A DNA stretch of 64,000 nucleotides from Lithobates sylvaticus (Eukaryota > Chordata > Amphibia > Anura > Ranidae): NCBI GenBank assembly GCA_028564925.1, contig CM053029.1, positions 294,229,168 through 294,293,167 of the forward strand, in the 5' to 3' direction. Of this stretch, positions 1 through 10,318 are shown piece by piece. Position 1 is the stretch's first letter, and each line of letters opens with the position of its first letter. A program made the translations under genes and the position numbers. The notes under the pieces were generated by a model. The model saw only the letters and a list, made by a program, of their open reading frames with translations, searched no databases and had not been told where the DNA came from.

Positions 1-35
1 AAACAGCCACTGATAGCGGCCGTTTACCACGTGTT

Positions 36-202
36 CGCTCCGTCAAATGACGGAGCGATCACATGTACACAAACCGGCGTCACGTCATGACGCCGGTTCC
101 TCCCTCCCCTCTCTGTACCGATCGGTACAGTGAGAGGGGAGAAGCGGAAAGGGGAGAGACGGGACCATCGCTGTGGGCTGGATGTGTAGTGCCCACAGCG
201 CT
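36..202. other. cluster of four stem-loops in copy A
   Basis: Near-perfect inverted repeats lie at 36-57 (CGCTCCGTCA / TGACGGAGCG), 72-98 (ACCGGCGTCA / TGACGCCGGT), 106-140 (CTGTACCGATCGGTACAG core with CCCCTCTC flanks) and about 168-202 (CGCTGTGGGC / GCCCACAGCG). They occupy the same part of the element as the stem-loop chain at 47.2-47.6 kb. Confidence 0.75.
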
Positions 203-218
203 GGTCAGTGCCTGCAAT

Positions 219-558
219 GTGCAATACACTGCCACCACTGTGCAATATTCTGCAACCACTGTGCAATGCTCTGCCCCCACTGTGCAATACTCTGCCCCCA
301 CTGTGCAATACTCTGCAACCACTGTGCAATGCTCTGCCCCCACTGTGCAATACTCTTCAACCACTGTGCAATGCTCTGCCACCACTGTGCAATGCTCTGC
401 CACCACTGTACAATGCTCTGCCACCACTGTGCAATACTCTGCCACCACTGTGCAATGCTCTGCCACCACTGTGCAATACTCTGCAACCACTGTGCAATGC
501 TCTGCCACCACTGTGCAATGCTCTGCCACCACTGTGCAATACTCTACCAATACTGTGC
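219..558. repeat. 18-bp minisatellite
   Basis: About 18 tandem units of CCACTGTGCAATGCTCTG with substitutions mostly at positions that alternate ATG/ATA and GCC/GCA. The unit length is a multiple of three, which explains open frames on both strands. Confidence 0.9.
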
Positions 559-842
559 AACACTGCAATACTCTGCCAATACTCTCCAATACTTGCCAAT
601 ACTCTGCCAATACTTGCCAATACTCTGCCAATACTCGCCAATACTCTGCCAATACTTGCCAATACTCTGCCAATACTTGCCAATACTCTGCCAATACTCG
701 TCAATACTCGTCAATACTCTGCCAATACTCTGCCAATACTTGCCAATACTCTGCCAATACTTGCCAATACTCTGCCAATACTCGTCAATACTCTGCCAAT
801 ACTCGCCAATACTGTGTCAATACTCGCCAATACTCTGCAATA
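559..842. repeat. 10/11-bp minisatellite (CCAATACTCTG / CCAATACTTG)
   Basis: A second array directly abuts the 18-bp array. Units alternate between CCAATACTCTG and CCAATACTTG or CCAATACTCG, giving a 21-bp dimer period. It may have grown from the last CAATACTCT units of the neighbouring array. Confidence 0.85.
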
Positions 843-1386
843 ATTTTTAATAGAAACAAAGAATATTTTTTTTTTTTTACCGAATTTTCAGTATTTTTTG
901 ATTTATAGCGCAAAAAATGAAAAACCCAGAGGTGATTAAATACCACCAAAAGAAAGCTCTATTTGTGTGAAAAAAAGGACACAAAATTCATTTGGGTACA
1001 GTGTTGCATGACTGAGTAATTGTCATTCAAATTGTGAGAGCACCGAAAGCTGAAAATTGGTCTGGTTAGGAAGGGGGTTTAAGTGCCCAGTGGGTAAGTG
1101 GTTAATATTATTTCACAAAACTGTCCCCAAAAGAGAGGTCAGGGCTGTCTCAACCTGTCACCAACCCACAGCACGCGGCCCTTTCAATACACGACTGGAA
1201 AGCAAGGTTCATTATGTCCAGGCCAATGTCTGTAACCCATCAAACCTATAAAAACCTGCAATTCGTCCTTCAAGATCTACATGACTGTAGGAAAAGCCAA
1301 ATTCCGGGGCCATTAATTTAGCAATAGCTCTATTAACCCTTTTTCTGACTTTCTCAAAAAGGTTTTAAAACCACAGAATCCAACCA

Positions 1387-1731
1387 TCATAACCTTGGGA
1401 TAATTTCCGAGAAAATGATCACTAACTGTGGGGATGACATTTTCAGAAGATGGATCGTATTTTTAATACTAAAAATAAGGTCCAATGTAAGCATCTGACC
1501 CACATCATTCTCTCCAAAATGTAAAATTAGAATGTGAGGAGCAGGCCAAAAAAGATGCAGTGCACTAAACTCAAACATCAATTCCTCCCACCGCATACCC
1601 CTACGACCAAACCAAAAAAAGTGGAACTTTTCCGGATCCAGACCCAAATTTGAAGTAAAAGAACGATCATTCGCAGGATGATGCGCCCAAAATACGAAAG
1701 AGTGTCCAATAATCCAGACCACTCCAGGCAC
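1387..1731 (-). pseudogene. SGNH-hydrolase-like region of the Ngaro fossil
   Basis: VWIIGHSFVFWAHH near the start and ILHFGENDVG later match block I and block III of SGNH/GDSL hydrolases (GHS and GxNDxG-type motifs). Hydrolase-like domains are known from vertebrate Ngaro elements and also from CR1 LINEs; the neighbourhood supports Ngaro. Confidence 0.6.
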
Positions 1732-2390
1732 ACCTATAATAATTAGACAAGAGAATAAGGATGTACATATAATTTAAAATAATTAGATCTCCACCTTCCC
1801 AAGCTCTTAATGCGGTCAGAACCAAAACCTAATTTAGCCGCTTCCGTGGCAGCACCAATCCCAAAAGAGTGTGACGAAATACGGATTTTTGAAAACCTTA
1901 ATGATTTGCAACATCTGGACAAAACACTACTAAATTGGAACTTTGTGTGAGGAGATGAACCTTTTGAATAAAAAGAACTCCACCTTTATTAGGACGAAAA
2001 GCCAAATAGGATGACATCCTCATCACTGGGCAAATCTGAGAACCAGGACAAGATAACAAATGTAACCAAGTTCCTTTCCCTGCCTGGTCAGTCTTACTAG
2101 ACCAAATAAAAACTTTTAAAGTAGTACAGTATCTTCCAGAATAATATGTTGCAATTGCAAACCAGAAAGGTTCTTTTTGCTAATTGACACAATTTCAGAA
2201 ATCCATAATGCCGCGAAGAATGCCAAAGTAAACACTGCATTAAAAATAATTGCTTCAAAAGAAGAAAAACACACTGAACTCGTAACAGCGCAAAAAGACG
2301 TGAGAATTTCAGGTGTAACAGGACTCCTGTCGTCTAAACTAGCATGTCATTTTTTATAACCTTTAAGAGCTTGTTGAACAGAAAAATAGG

Positions 2391-2666
2391 TTAAACAAGA
2401 TTGTGCAATTTTTGAAAAAATGAAATGCCTGCTAAAGTCTTATAAACATGAGACCAGGAATAATCTTTAGACATTAAAAATTCCAGAAATGCTAAAACCA
2501 TATTTTCGGAACAATCTGACACCTGGACTTTCTGAGTATTTAAAAATTGCAACCAAAGCAACCAAGAGGACTGGTAACCGGACCATGAGGCTGCAGCTAA
2601 GGATTTCCTAACATTGTCTACTAGATGATTTCCCATAAAAGAGATGGGCAAGGGGTTAAGATACAA
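2391..2666 (-). pseudogene. tyrosine recombinase N-terminal region of the Ngaro fossil
   Basis: The segment resembles a core-binding (SAM-like) domain: SLAAASWSGYQSSWLLWLQF followed by ENMVLAFLEFLMSKDYSW. Its position after RNase H is the diagnostic arrangement of DIRS/Ngaro elements, which integrate with a tyrosine recombinase and not a DDE integrase. Confidence 0.65.
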
Positions 2667-3216
2667 TCCGCTGTTGGTAAAAGGGAGAAAAACCGCTCCA
2701 TCTGTAAACGAGAAAGGGCATCAGCTGTCTCATTCTCCTTACCTGGTATGTATTTAGCTTTAACCCATATGTTCAGACAAAGGCATTTATAAACCAGGTA
2801 ACACAGAAGAGAAATCCCACGTGGAGATTTGGAAGTCAAACAATTAACTGCAAACAAAACACCTCTGTTGTCAGTGCTAAAAGGATCCTTTTGTTTGCAA
2901 AATGACTACTCCAAATCTTCAGAGCTACAATTATAGGGAATAACTCCAGAAGCACATTATTTCTGCAAAGGCCTCTGCTCACCAAACTCGGCGGCCAAGA
3001 AGAAGCGCAACAATGATCTCCCCAAATTGCTGCGAAACCAACAGAGCCCCGCGAGTCAGTAGATAAGCAGAAATCCCTGTCCAGGACCAAATCCTCCTGC
3101 CAGAAAGCTCTCCCATTAAAATGCATAAAAAGATTTAGCCAAACCGGCAAATCCTCTTTTAATTCAACAGTCAAACGAATATGAGAACAAGGATTCTTAT
3201 GACCCGAAATTGCCAA
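2621..3216 (-). pseudogene. RNase H-like region of the Ngaro fossil
   Basis: It follows the reverse transcriptase on the minus strand and holds LSTDSRGSVGFAAIWG and, further on, KYIPGKENETADALSRLQ. The latter is the usual end of RNase H domains in DIRS and Ty3-type elements. Broken fossil. Confidence 0.7.
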
Positions 3217-3333
3217 ATACAGCCGTCTAGAGAAAATTCTACCTACTGGAATAAAGGATAAAGCAATTCCTTTAATAAAATCTTCTTCTTCTTCTTAATA
3301 AAGGATAAAAGAAGATTTTTTATTTTTTCAATT

Positions 3334-3798
3334 TCAAGGCAATCTAAACTCTCTTTCTACGTAGTCAATGGTGATACCCAACAATTCAATGCAAGTGGTT
3401 GGTAGAACAGTTTTCTCAGATGCTAACTGAATACCAAATTCCTTGCAAGTATCCATGAAAACTTTCAACAAAGAAAGACATTGGGAAGTATCAGAAGGTC
3501 CTATAAATAAAAAATCATCAAGATAATGGATCAAGAATGGGGATCCAGATCTATATGGTACAACCCATTCCATAAAGGTAGAAAATTCTTCAAAATAAAA
3601 ACACGACAGCGAACACCCCATCGGCAGACAGCGATCAAAATAAAATTTTCCTTGAAATTGAAAACCCGATGAACTAAAGCAACTAGGGTGGATTGGAAGA
3701 AGTCTAAAAAAAGATTTAATATCCGCCTTAGCTAATAATGCAGAACCACCTAATAATGTAAACTTCTGTACTGCTTGCTCAAAAGACGCGTAAGACAC
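3334..3798 (-). pseudogene. reverse transcriptase region of the Ngaro fossil
   Basis: Reverse transcriptase motifs are readable: LLAKADIKSFFRLLPIHP (catalytic Asp of motif A), FDRCLPMGCSLSCFYFE (motif B) and YLDDFLFIG (motif C, YLDD). The ADIKSFFRLLPIHP signature and the neighbouring recombinase favour the DIRS/Ngaro order over Ty3/gypsy. Confidence 0.85.
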
Positions 3799-3999
3799 TG
3801 ACGATAAATCCTCATGTATTTGATCATTCAGAGATGACCCTGCATGAAAAGATTAGTGATGTATCAAACGATACATGTGAGGTTCTTTTTTAGGCACTAA
3901 ACCTAAAGGAGATAAACGAAAATTGCTAAAAGGAGGATGAACAAAAGGACCGGAAATTCTGCCTAGCACAAGTTCAGCATCCAATTTTGTACTGACTAA

Positions 4000-4425
4000 A
4001 GCCCCATACACACGCGCGGATTATCCGAGGACCAGGTCCGTCAGACCATGTCCGTCATACTTTGTCTGATGTTGGTTTTGCGTACACACGGTCGGACAAA
4101 GTTGTCGGAAAATCCGATCATTCTGAACGTGGTGACGTTTGTTGCCTACGACGGGACTACGTAGAGGCTAGTAGCCAATAGCTTTGGTCTTGTAATGTGA
4201 TCTGAGCATGCGTAGCACTTTGTTCGGTCGGACTACCATACACACGATCGGATTTGGTGTGATCGGACCGTGTTGTCGAAAAATCTATCCAGCAGGAGAT
4301 AGGACTTTGTCCGTCGGACAATCCGACGTACACTGTCCGATGGTGCATACACACGGTCTGATTTTTCAACAACATTGTCCGATCGGACAGAATCCATGCA
4401 AAAATCCGACCGTGTGTATGGGGCT
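4000..4425. mobile_element. Harbinger-like MITE, 426 bp
   Basis: The terminal inverted repeats are AGCCCCATACACACG and CGTGTGTATGGGGCT, flanked by TAA at 3997-3999 and 4426-4428. A 3-bp TWA target duplication is typical of PIF/Harbinger transposons. The interior is rich in TCCGAC/GTCGGA steps and has no coding potential. It sits inside the Ngaro fossil and is therefore younger. Confidence 0.85.
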
Positions 4426-4710
4426 TAACAATGGTAAGTCAGAAACCAGTTTTAAATTATCCACCATAGTGCACCCTGAACCCTGAACTTGGCCATCTGC
4501 ATTGGCTATCATTAAAAGAAAAACATATACATTTCTTGTAAGGAACTGCGGATGTATTTGTAACATTACCTGTACTCAATCTGGGAAGATTTGGCTTCTG
4601 TGGAAGGTAAAGGTTTACCCACAAACCCACATCTTTTGAATCCCACTGTAAACCAGGGTAGATTGACATTTTTTGATGAAATGCTTCGTCATATATGATC
4701 CAAGAAAAAC

Positions 4711-5287
4711 CTAAAAAACACTCGTAGGCTTCCTGTATAATGTCAATATGTTGAAAAAGGCCCGGACTCCTATCCGGAAAACGTTCACAAAGTACACTAG
4801 CAAAAATACAAAAACCTTGTAGCCAATTTGAAAAAGATTTAGAAACACTTCTGTGACGTTCTTCCTCAGATTTATCACCTTTATCCGATTTTTAAAAAGA
4901 TTCTTTACTAGATGGTAAAAGTGATAAAATATCAATAAATTCACCTTTCCATATTTTATCTTTAATATTAGCAGATAAATGGAAACCCAAAGGTGACAAA
5001 AAACAAGACATAGACTCTTTAACATTAACATTAGGCAAAACGCTGGTATTACCGGTAGCCGGAGCTGTTTTACCCTTGGAAAAAACATCTGCAGCTGGAA
5101 CTACCTCCTCTGACCTTGAACCCTTATCTGCTGACCAAATGACAGCAGAAAGGTCCTGAGGTAATAAAATATTATTATGAGAAACCAATTGCATAGAGGA
5201 CAAAGGAACATTCTGAGAAGAGGAAGGAGTTGTAGCTTGAAACTCAGCCACAAAACTAGCTAAATAAGAGGTAAGCTGACTAATCAA
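4711..5287 (-). pseudogene. gag-like region of the Ngaro fossil
   Basis: This part lies upstream of the reverse transcriptase on the minus strand and contains a segment rich in polar residues followed by IKDKIWKGEFIDILSLLP, a pattern I associate with the first open frame of vertebrate Ngaro/DIRS elements. Fossil sequence, not a working gene. Confidence 0.5.
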
Positions 5288-6011
5288 TTGATGATGAGTC
5301 TCACCTTCTACTGCCTCTCCTACATTACCATGGAAAACAGGCTGTTGAGATTACAAGAGCACTGGTATAGTGGAGCCAGCTGCCCCCGTATTCTGTTGGT
5401 CCGGTACCACTGCTCTGCATGCACGTTCCATTGCCTAGACAACCTTGCCGAGCTAGGTGTCCCTCTTTGCCTAGGTGACGATGACCTAAGGAGGGTTCGC
5501 TCCAGACTGCTCCGCCCCTCACAAGCCCCTCCTTTCGGGACGGCACGTGTCAGCCGTCACTTGCTCTGATGGGCAGGCTCCGCCCTCCACTGTGACGCGG
5601 TCCTGGGCAGCGATGGGCTGAATCTGTGGCGCCGAATTCGCCGCCTCTTGCTCGGCCTCTCTTCCACAGCTCCTCCCTCTGACGCATCACCTGTGACACA
5701 ACCTGGAAATGGATGTTCTTCGCCCAACTCCACCTCTTCTTCCACAGCGCCGTCATCTTCTGGTGAATCTTCCATCCGCTGAGCAATGTCCCCAGCGGAC
5801 GCTCCTTCTTCTTGCCCCGCAGGTAACTCTAGACATCGCCAGATCCAATCCTCTCCCTACTCCGCTTCCACACACTCCAAAAGCTGGCGAACGAGGGTCT
5901 TGATGCCGCTGAGGATGATCAAACAGCGGATGTATTATAGCCCTTTGCCGTGTATTATAGCGTGAAGTTCCGCTGTTGATCTCCTCAGGCGACTGGCCCT
6001 GGACCCCACGG

Positions 6012-6030
6012 ACTAGCCCTTTATATAGGG
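6012..6030 (-). promoter_or_regulatory. possible TATA box of the Ngaro leader
   Basis: CCCTATATAAAGGGC on the minus strand lies upstream of the GC-rich leader and the gag-like region. Its placement suits a promoter, but no start site can be seen. Confidence 0.3.
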
Positions 6031-6047
6031 ACCACCTGGAATTCCAG

Positions 6048-6196
6048 AATGTTCCAGGGGGTCATATGACCCCAGTTTACCTATCCCAACCCTAGGTGTT
6101 TTCTCCCTAGTACTAGAATATTCCAGGGGGTCATATGACCCCAGTCGACCTATTCCAACCCTAGGTGTTTTCTCCCTAGTTCTAGAATATTCCAGG
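6048..6196. repeat. tandem repeat, 68-69 bp x about 2.2
   Basis: GAATRTTCCAGG followed by GGGTCATATGACCCCAG recurs at 6048, 6116 and 6185. Each full unit contains the palindrome GGGGTCATATGACCCC. It lies upstream of the possible TATA box on the minus strand and could be a subterminal element of the fossil. Confidence 0.8.
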
Positions 6197-6290
6197 TCAG
6201 CTGACCTGGAAAGCCAATCCCAGTCCTTCCCGCCGATTCCTCACAGCGGGGGAGCCTGGAAACCTCTCATTTCCCCCCCATTCTAAAATC

Positions 6291-7205
6291 ATAGTTGTTA
6301 TTGCTAATCTTGTGGAAGTTATGACTATGCCATAAAAGTCGGTGGTGGCAGTGAAAGGGTTAAATGATTAATTAACTTAACCCAGGGACTAGATTGTGGG
6401 GCAGCGAGCTGGAAAATCTTTGCGCAGGGTGCAGCTGAGAGTGGCATTGTTACGCAATTGACAGCGCAGTGTGAGATTGGCTTTTGTCACAAGTTGGTAC
6501 GAAGGGCAGCGGTCTGATAACACGTTTGTCACAGTCAAGACTTGTGCTGACAGATTCCCCTGCACAGCCATTTACTGGGAAGATCAGTGTACTGGTGTTT
6601 CTACACCACTGGCTCTCTAAACCCCTTATGCAGCTGAAAACAGAGATTATGTGATCACTTATAGAAAAATTTAAATAAAAGTTATTTACAATATTTTTCA
6701 TATATGCACAAATATTTTGCTATTCATTTCTGTTTTAATCTGAATGGGTTGTTTTACAAGGTATGCTTTAAAGGTATTCACATATACTTTACATTTTGGC
6801 AGGGAAGTAGTGATGATGAACCTAGGGAACAAGTTGTGGATATAATGGAGGACTTATTTAGTGAGAGTGACACTGAAATACCTATAAGTAAAAAAAAAAA
6901 AAAAAAGTGTAATACATAAACTAATCTAAAAATTCGTTTTTTTAAATGACAGACAATATTTTGAGTTTGTATAAATTGAGTAAAAAGCAGTCCCAAGCCC
7001 TTATTTAAATGCAGAACAATAATGAAATAATATTTAAACCCCCTGACAAATGAGAAAAATACTGTATGGATCATTAGCACTATGAAACTGTGTGCAAAAA
7101 TATATTGAAAAATAGATAATGGTACACAAAAACCTACTGCTGTTGAAAGTTTCAACCGTTATTTTCTTTTGAGTATTATCAATAATGCATATCAGAGAAA
7201 TATTA
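6291..7205. other. unclassified AT-rich stretch
   Basis: No element ends, RNA genes or convincing genes are visible, apart from the weak exon candidate at 6802-6919. Confidence 0.5.
6802..6919 (+). other. very weak exon candidate
   Basis: An acceptor-like TTTACATTTTGGCAG precedes an acidic reading frame (GSSDDEPREQVVDIMEDLF, then SESDTEIPISK) that ends in a run of 17 A. The acidic composition resembles the N-terminal part of some piggyBac-type transposases or a nuclear protein, but no family is recognised and the A run encodes only lysines. It could be chance. Confidence 0.12.
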
Positions 7206-7644
7206 AGGCCTCATACACACGGACGTTTTAAGAAACGGGCTGTAAAGCTAGTAACAACGCCTGGAAAAAAAGCAGCGTTAAAAACGCGATTTTATTAGCG
7301 TTTTGATTTGGCGTCAATGCGCGTTTAACAACGTTTGTAAGCGTTAACACTAAGGCGCTCCCAAATTATCCCAAATTATCCACATAAACATTTTTACAGC
7401 TTAAAAATGCGGACGCCAAAAAAAGTTGGTATATACGCGTTTTTGAGCTTTTTCCGGCATCAGCGTCAAAACAGCTCTAGCACTGGAGCCTCAGAATGCA
7501 CTGGTCCTTGTTTTTTTTTTGGAGCTTAAAAACGACCATGCCTGTTACAGCTCAAAAACGCCATGGTGAATAACATGGAGTGGCATTCTTAAGCAGCAAA
7601 AAAAGCTCAAAAAAGTTGCCGTTAAAATGTCCGTGTGTAGGCCT
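7206..7644. mobile_element. MITE with AGGCCT...ACACACGGAC ends
   Basis: Inverted ends AGGCCTCATACACACGGACG and CATCCGTGTGTAGGCCT-like sequence (the right end reads ATGTCCGTGTGTAGGCCT) enclose a region rich in AACGC/GCGTT steps. Possible 3-bp flanks (TTA, ATA) do not match exactly. A relative occurs at 37.1-37.5 kb. Confidence 0.65.
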
Positions 7645-8001
7645 ATATCTAAAAATCTTGGAAAGTCTTGAAAGTGGATTTCCCATGCACATTGACTTTT
7701 TATGCATTACCCAAAACACAGAAAAGTCTAGACCGCCTGTGTTGGAAACCAATTATTTCAAAAAATAGGTTGATGTACACCTAATATTGCATGTTGTAAG
7801 TCTTAATTCCTATACTAAGGACACACCATTTATCTTCTTCAGATGATTAAGGGTATGCATATACAGTACCTACAAATGTGTGGGGTGATATTAATTGATA
7901 TATGGGAGATACATGAGGTGACCCTTGTAAACAAAAAAGGAACCTTTAGATGTGGTTCCTGTAGTTATTGAAAATGTGTTGATAGTTATAAACAACTTAC
8001 T
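7645..8001. other. unclassified stretch
   Basis: I see no repeat ends or coding signal here. Confidence 0.4.
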
Positions 8002-8853
8002 TTAGAGCTGGTTCACACTGGGGCAACACGACTTCCAGCGTGACTTTTGGAGGCAACTTGGACACGACTTGAGTATGAATGACAACGCGACTTGGAGCGA
8101 CTTCAACATGACCTGGGGCGACTTACAACACGACTTTAAGTCGCCCCTGGCCAGGCGACTTTAGCCGTGGCCAATCAGAGAATAATCAGCTCTGAAGGGG
8201 GAACTCCACGCCAAATTTTAAATAAAAAACCGGCATGGGTTCCCCCTCCAGGATCATACCAGGCCCTTAGGTCTGGTATGGATTTTAAGGGGAACCCCCT
8301 ACGCCGAAAAACGGCGTGGGGGTCCCCCCAAAATCCATACCAGACCCTTATCCGAGCACGCAGCCTGGATGGTCAGGAAAGGGGGTGGGGACGAGCGAGC
8401 GCTTCCCCCCTCCTGAACCGTACCAGGCCGCATGCCCTCAACATGGGGGGTGGGTGCTTTGGGAAAGGGGGGCGCCCTGTGGCCCGGCCCGGCCCCCCAC
8501 CCTATGTGAATGAGTATGGGGTACATCATACCCCTACCCATTCACCTGGGGAAAGAAAGCGTCAATAAAAAAAAACACAACACAGGTTTTTAAAGGAATT
8601 TATTAATCAGCTCCGGGGGTCTTCTTCCGACTTCGGGGGCCGACTTTTCCGCTCTGTTCGGCCTCTTCTCCCGCTCTCCGGCGTCGTCTCCCGCTCTTCT
8701 GCCGGCTCCTCCGCTAACTTCTCGCAGCTCTTTTACCAGCGGGGAGCCGGTCCTTGTTACTTGTTCCTTGTTCCCTCTTCTCTCTTCTTTCTTCTTTCCT
8801 TGTTGACATGACGCTCTCTCCCGCTGTAATGCCGTGTGAGCGCTGCGCGATGA

Positions 8854-9004
8854 CTTATATAGGAATGGGGCGGGGTCACCGGGTGATGTCACACGTTGGC
8901 CCCACCCCTAATGACGTCGGGTCCCGAGGCATGCTGGGACTGTGACGTCAAGGGGCGGGGCCACCGTGTGACATCACCCGGTGACCCCCCCATTCCTATA
9001 TAAG
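8854..9004. promoter_or_regulatory. symmetric divergent promoter-like core
   Basis: Two TATA boxes face outwards: CTATATAAG at 8996-9004 on the plus strand and its mirror at 8854-8863 on the minus strand. Between them are GC-box-like GGGGCGGGG at 8867-8875 and 8953-8961 and a perfect CRE palindrome TGACGTCA at 8943-8950, with a second TGACGTC at 8912-8918. Each side continues into about 250 bp ending with AATAAA (plus 9262-9267; minus 8599-8604) followed by GT-rich sequence. The layout imitates two short head-to-head RNA polymerase II units; activity is inference. Confidence 0.5.
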
Positions 9005-9048
9005 TCATCGCGCAGCGCTCACACGGCATTACAGCGGGAGATAGCGTC

Positions 9049-9279
9049 GTGTCAACAAGGAAAGAAGAGAGAAGAGAGAAGAGGGAAGAAGGAAGAAGGA
9101 AGAAGAAAGAAGGACCGGCTCCCCCACTGGTAAAACAGCTGCGAGAAGATAGCGGAGGAGCCGGCAGAAGAGCGGGAGACGACGCCGGAGAGCGGGAGAA
9201 GAGGCCGAACAGAGCGGAAAAGTCGGCCCCCGAAGTCGGAAGAAGACCCCCGGAGCTGATTAATAAATTCCTTTAAAAA
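9049..9279 (+). other. small Arg/Glu-rich open frame in the right arm
   Basis: Downstream of the plus-strand TATA box a frame opens at a GTG (the mirror arm has ATG at the same place, about 8806-8808 on the minus strand) and runs 75 codons to a TAA that overlaps the AATAAA region. It is highly charged (RKEERREKREEGRRKKK, later GAGRRAGDDAGEREKRPNR). In the left arm the corresponding ATG frame closes after about 30 codons and the rest is open in another frame, so a real protein is unlikely. No family is recognised. Confidence 0.12.
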
Positions 9280-10318
9280 CCTGTGTTGTGTTTTTTTTTT
9301 ATTGACGCTTTCTTTCCCCAGGTGAATGGGTAGGGGTATGATGTACCCCATACTCATTCACATAGGGTGGGGGGCCGGGCCACAGGGCGCCCCCCTTCCC
9401 CAAAGCACCCACCCCCCATGTTGAGGGCATGCGGCCTGGTACGGTTCAGGAGGGGGGAAGCGCTCGCTCCGAACAGAGCGGAGAAGTCAGAAGAAGGCCC
9501 CCAAAGTCAGAAGAAGACCCCCAGAGCTGATTAATAAATTCCTTTAAAAACCTGTGTTGTGTTTTTTTTTATTGACGCTTTCTTTCACCAGGTGAATGGG
9601 TAGGGGTACGATGTACCCCATACGCATTCACATAGGGTGGGGGGCCGGGATCTGGGGCTCCCTTATTAAAGGGGGCTCCCGGATTCCGATAAGCCCCTGC
9701 CCGCAGCCCCCGACAACCAACGACCAGGGTTGTCGGGAAGAGGCCCTTGTCCTCATCAACATGGGGACAAGGTGCTTTGGGGTGGGGGGCCGCAGGGCGC
9801 CCCCCTTCCCCAAAGCACCCACCCCCCATGTTGAGGGCATGCGGCCTGGTACGGTTCAGGAGGGGGGGCGCTCGCTCGTCCCCACCCCTTTTCCTGACCG
9901 GCCAGGCTGCGTGCTCGGATAAGGGTCTGGTATGGATTTTGGGGGGACCCCCATGCCGTTTTTTCGGCATAGGGGGTTCCCCTTAAAATCCATACCAGAC
10001 CTAAGGGCCTGGTATGCTCCTGGAGGGGGAACCCATGCCGGTTTTTATTTAAAATTTGGCGTGGAGTTCCCCCTCAAGGCAACACTGTTGCGTCAATATA
10101 GATGGAGATCCGACTTTGAGGCGACTTCCATTGAAATCAATGAGTACAAGTCGCCTTGAAGTCGGATTGAAGTAGTACAGGAACCTTTTTTGAAGTCGGA
10201 GCGACTTCAGCAGTGTGCATTGAGACGGCTCCATAGACTAACATTACAGCGCGACTTGGGGCGTCTCGGGGCGACCTGAAGTCGGATCCTGAGTCGCCCT
10301 GGTGTGAACCGGCTCTTA

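Larger units (their letters stand above)
1..1105 (-). mobile_element. TTAA-bounded minisatellite element, copy A (partial)
   Basis: The right edge is TTAA at 1102-1105, followed leftwards in reverse orientation by the family's conserved head: a stretch reading, on the minus strand, as ACTTACCCACTGGGCACTTA, then the block also found at 46.4, 48.1, 53.1 and 59.5 kb (TCAGCTTT, GAATGACAATTACTCAG, AGAGCTTTCTTTTGGTGG). Next come an A/T-rich tract (840-905), two minisatellites (219-842) and a hairpin cluster (36-202). The element runs off the left edge, so its other end is unseen. It encodes nothing recognisable; the long frames across 63-908 exist because the repeat units lack stops. TTAA ends suggest a piggyBac-type non-autonomous element, which is inference. 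Confidence 0.7.
1258..6290 (-). mobile_element. Ngaro/DIRS-type tyrosine-recombinase retroelement, fossil
   Basis: Reading on the minus strand from high to low coordinates, recognisable parts appear in the order expected for vertebrate Ngaro elements: a GC-rich leader with a possible TATA box near 6020, a gag-like region (4711-5287), reverse transcriptase (3334-3798), RNase H-like region (2621-3216), the N-terminal part of a tyrosine recombinase (2391-2666) and an SGNH-hydrolase-like region (1387-1731). The copy is clearly broken, with several breaks, and a 426-bp MITE is inserted at 4000-4425. Terminal repeats were not resolved, so both ends are approximate. It is probably moderately old. 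Confidence 0.75.
8005..10315. mobile_element. 2.3-kb foldback element with promoter-like centre
   Basis: Ends GAGCTGGTTCACACTGGGGC and the inverted GCCCTGGTGTGAACCGGCTC are flanked by TTA at 8002-8004 and 10316-10318, consistent with a Harbinger-like 3-bp duplication. The outer parts are rich in CGACTT/AAGTCG. Inside are long inverted arms: 8190-8910 pairs with 8945-10075, including GGTGAATGGGTAGGGGTA, GGCATGCGGCCTGGTACGG and GGGGGAACCCATGCCGG-type blocks. The right arm carries an internal duplication (about 9180-9400 repeated at 9465-9640) and an extra block at 9650-9790. No transposase is encoded. The centre (8854-9004) is described separately. Confidence 0.75.

Noticed and set aside
63-908. 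Long overlapping frames on both strands in the first kilobase
   Set aside because: They follow 18-bp and 21-bp periods without stops and share no features of proteins.
6704-6919. Host gene of 71 codons
   Set aside because: The first half is AT-rich without coding character; only the short acidic second half was kept, as a very weak exon candidate.
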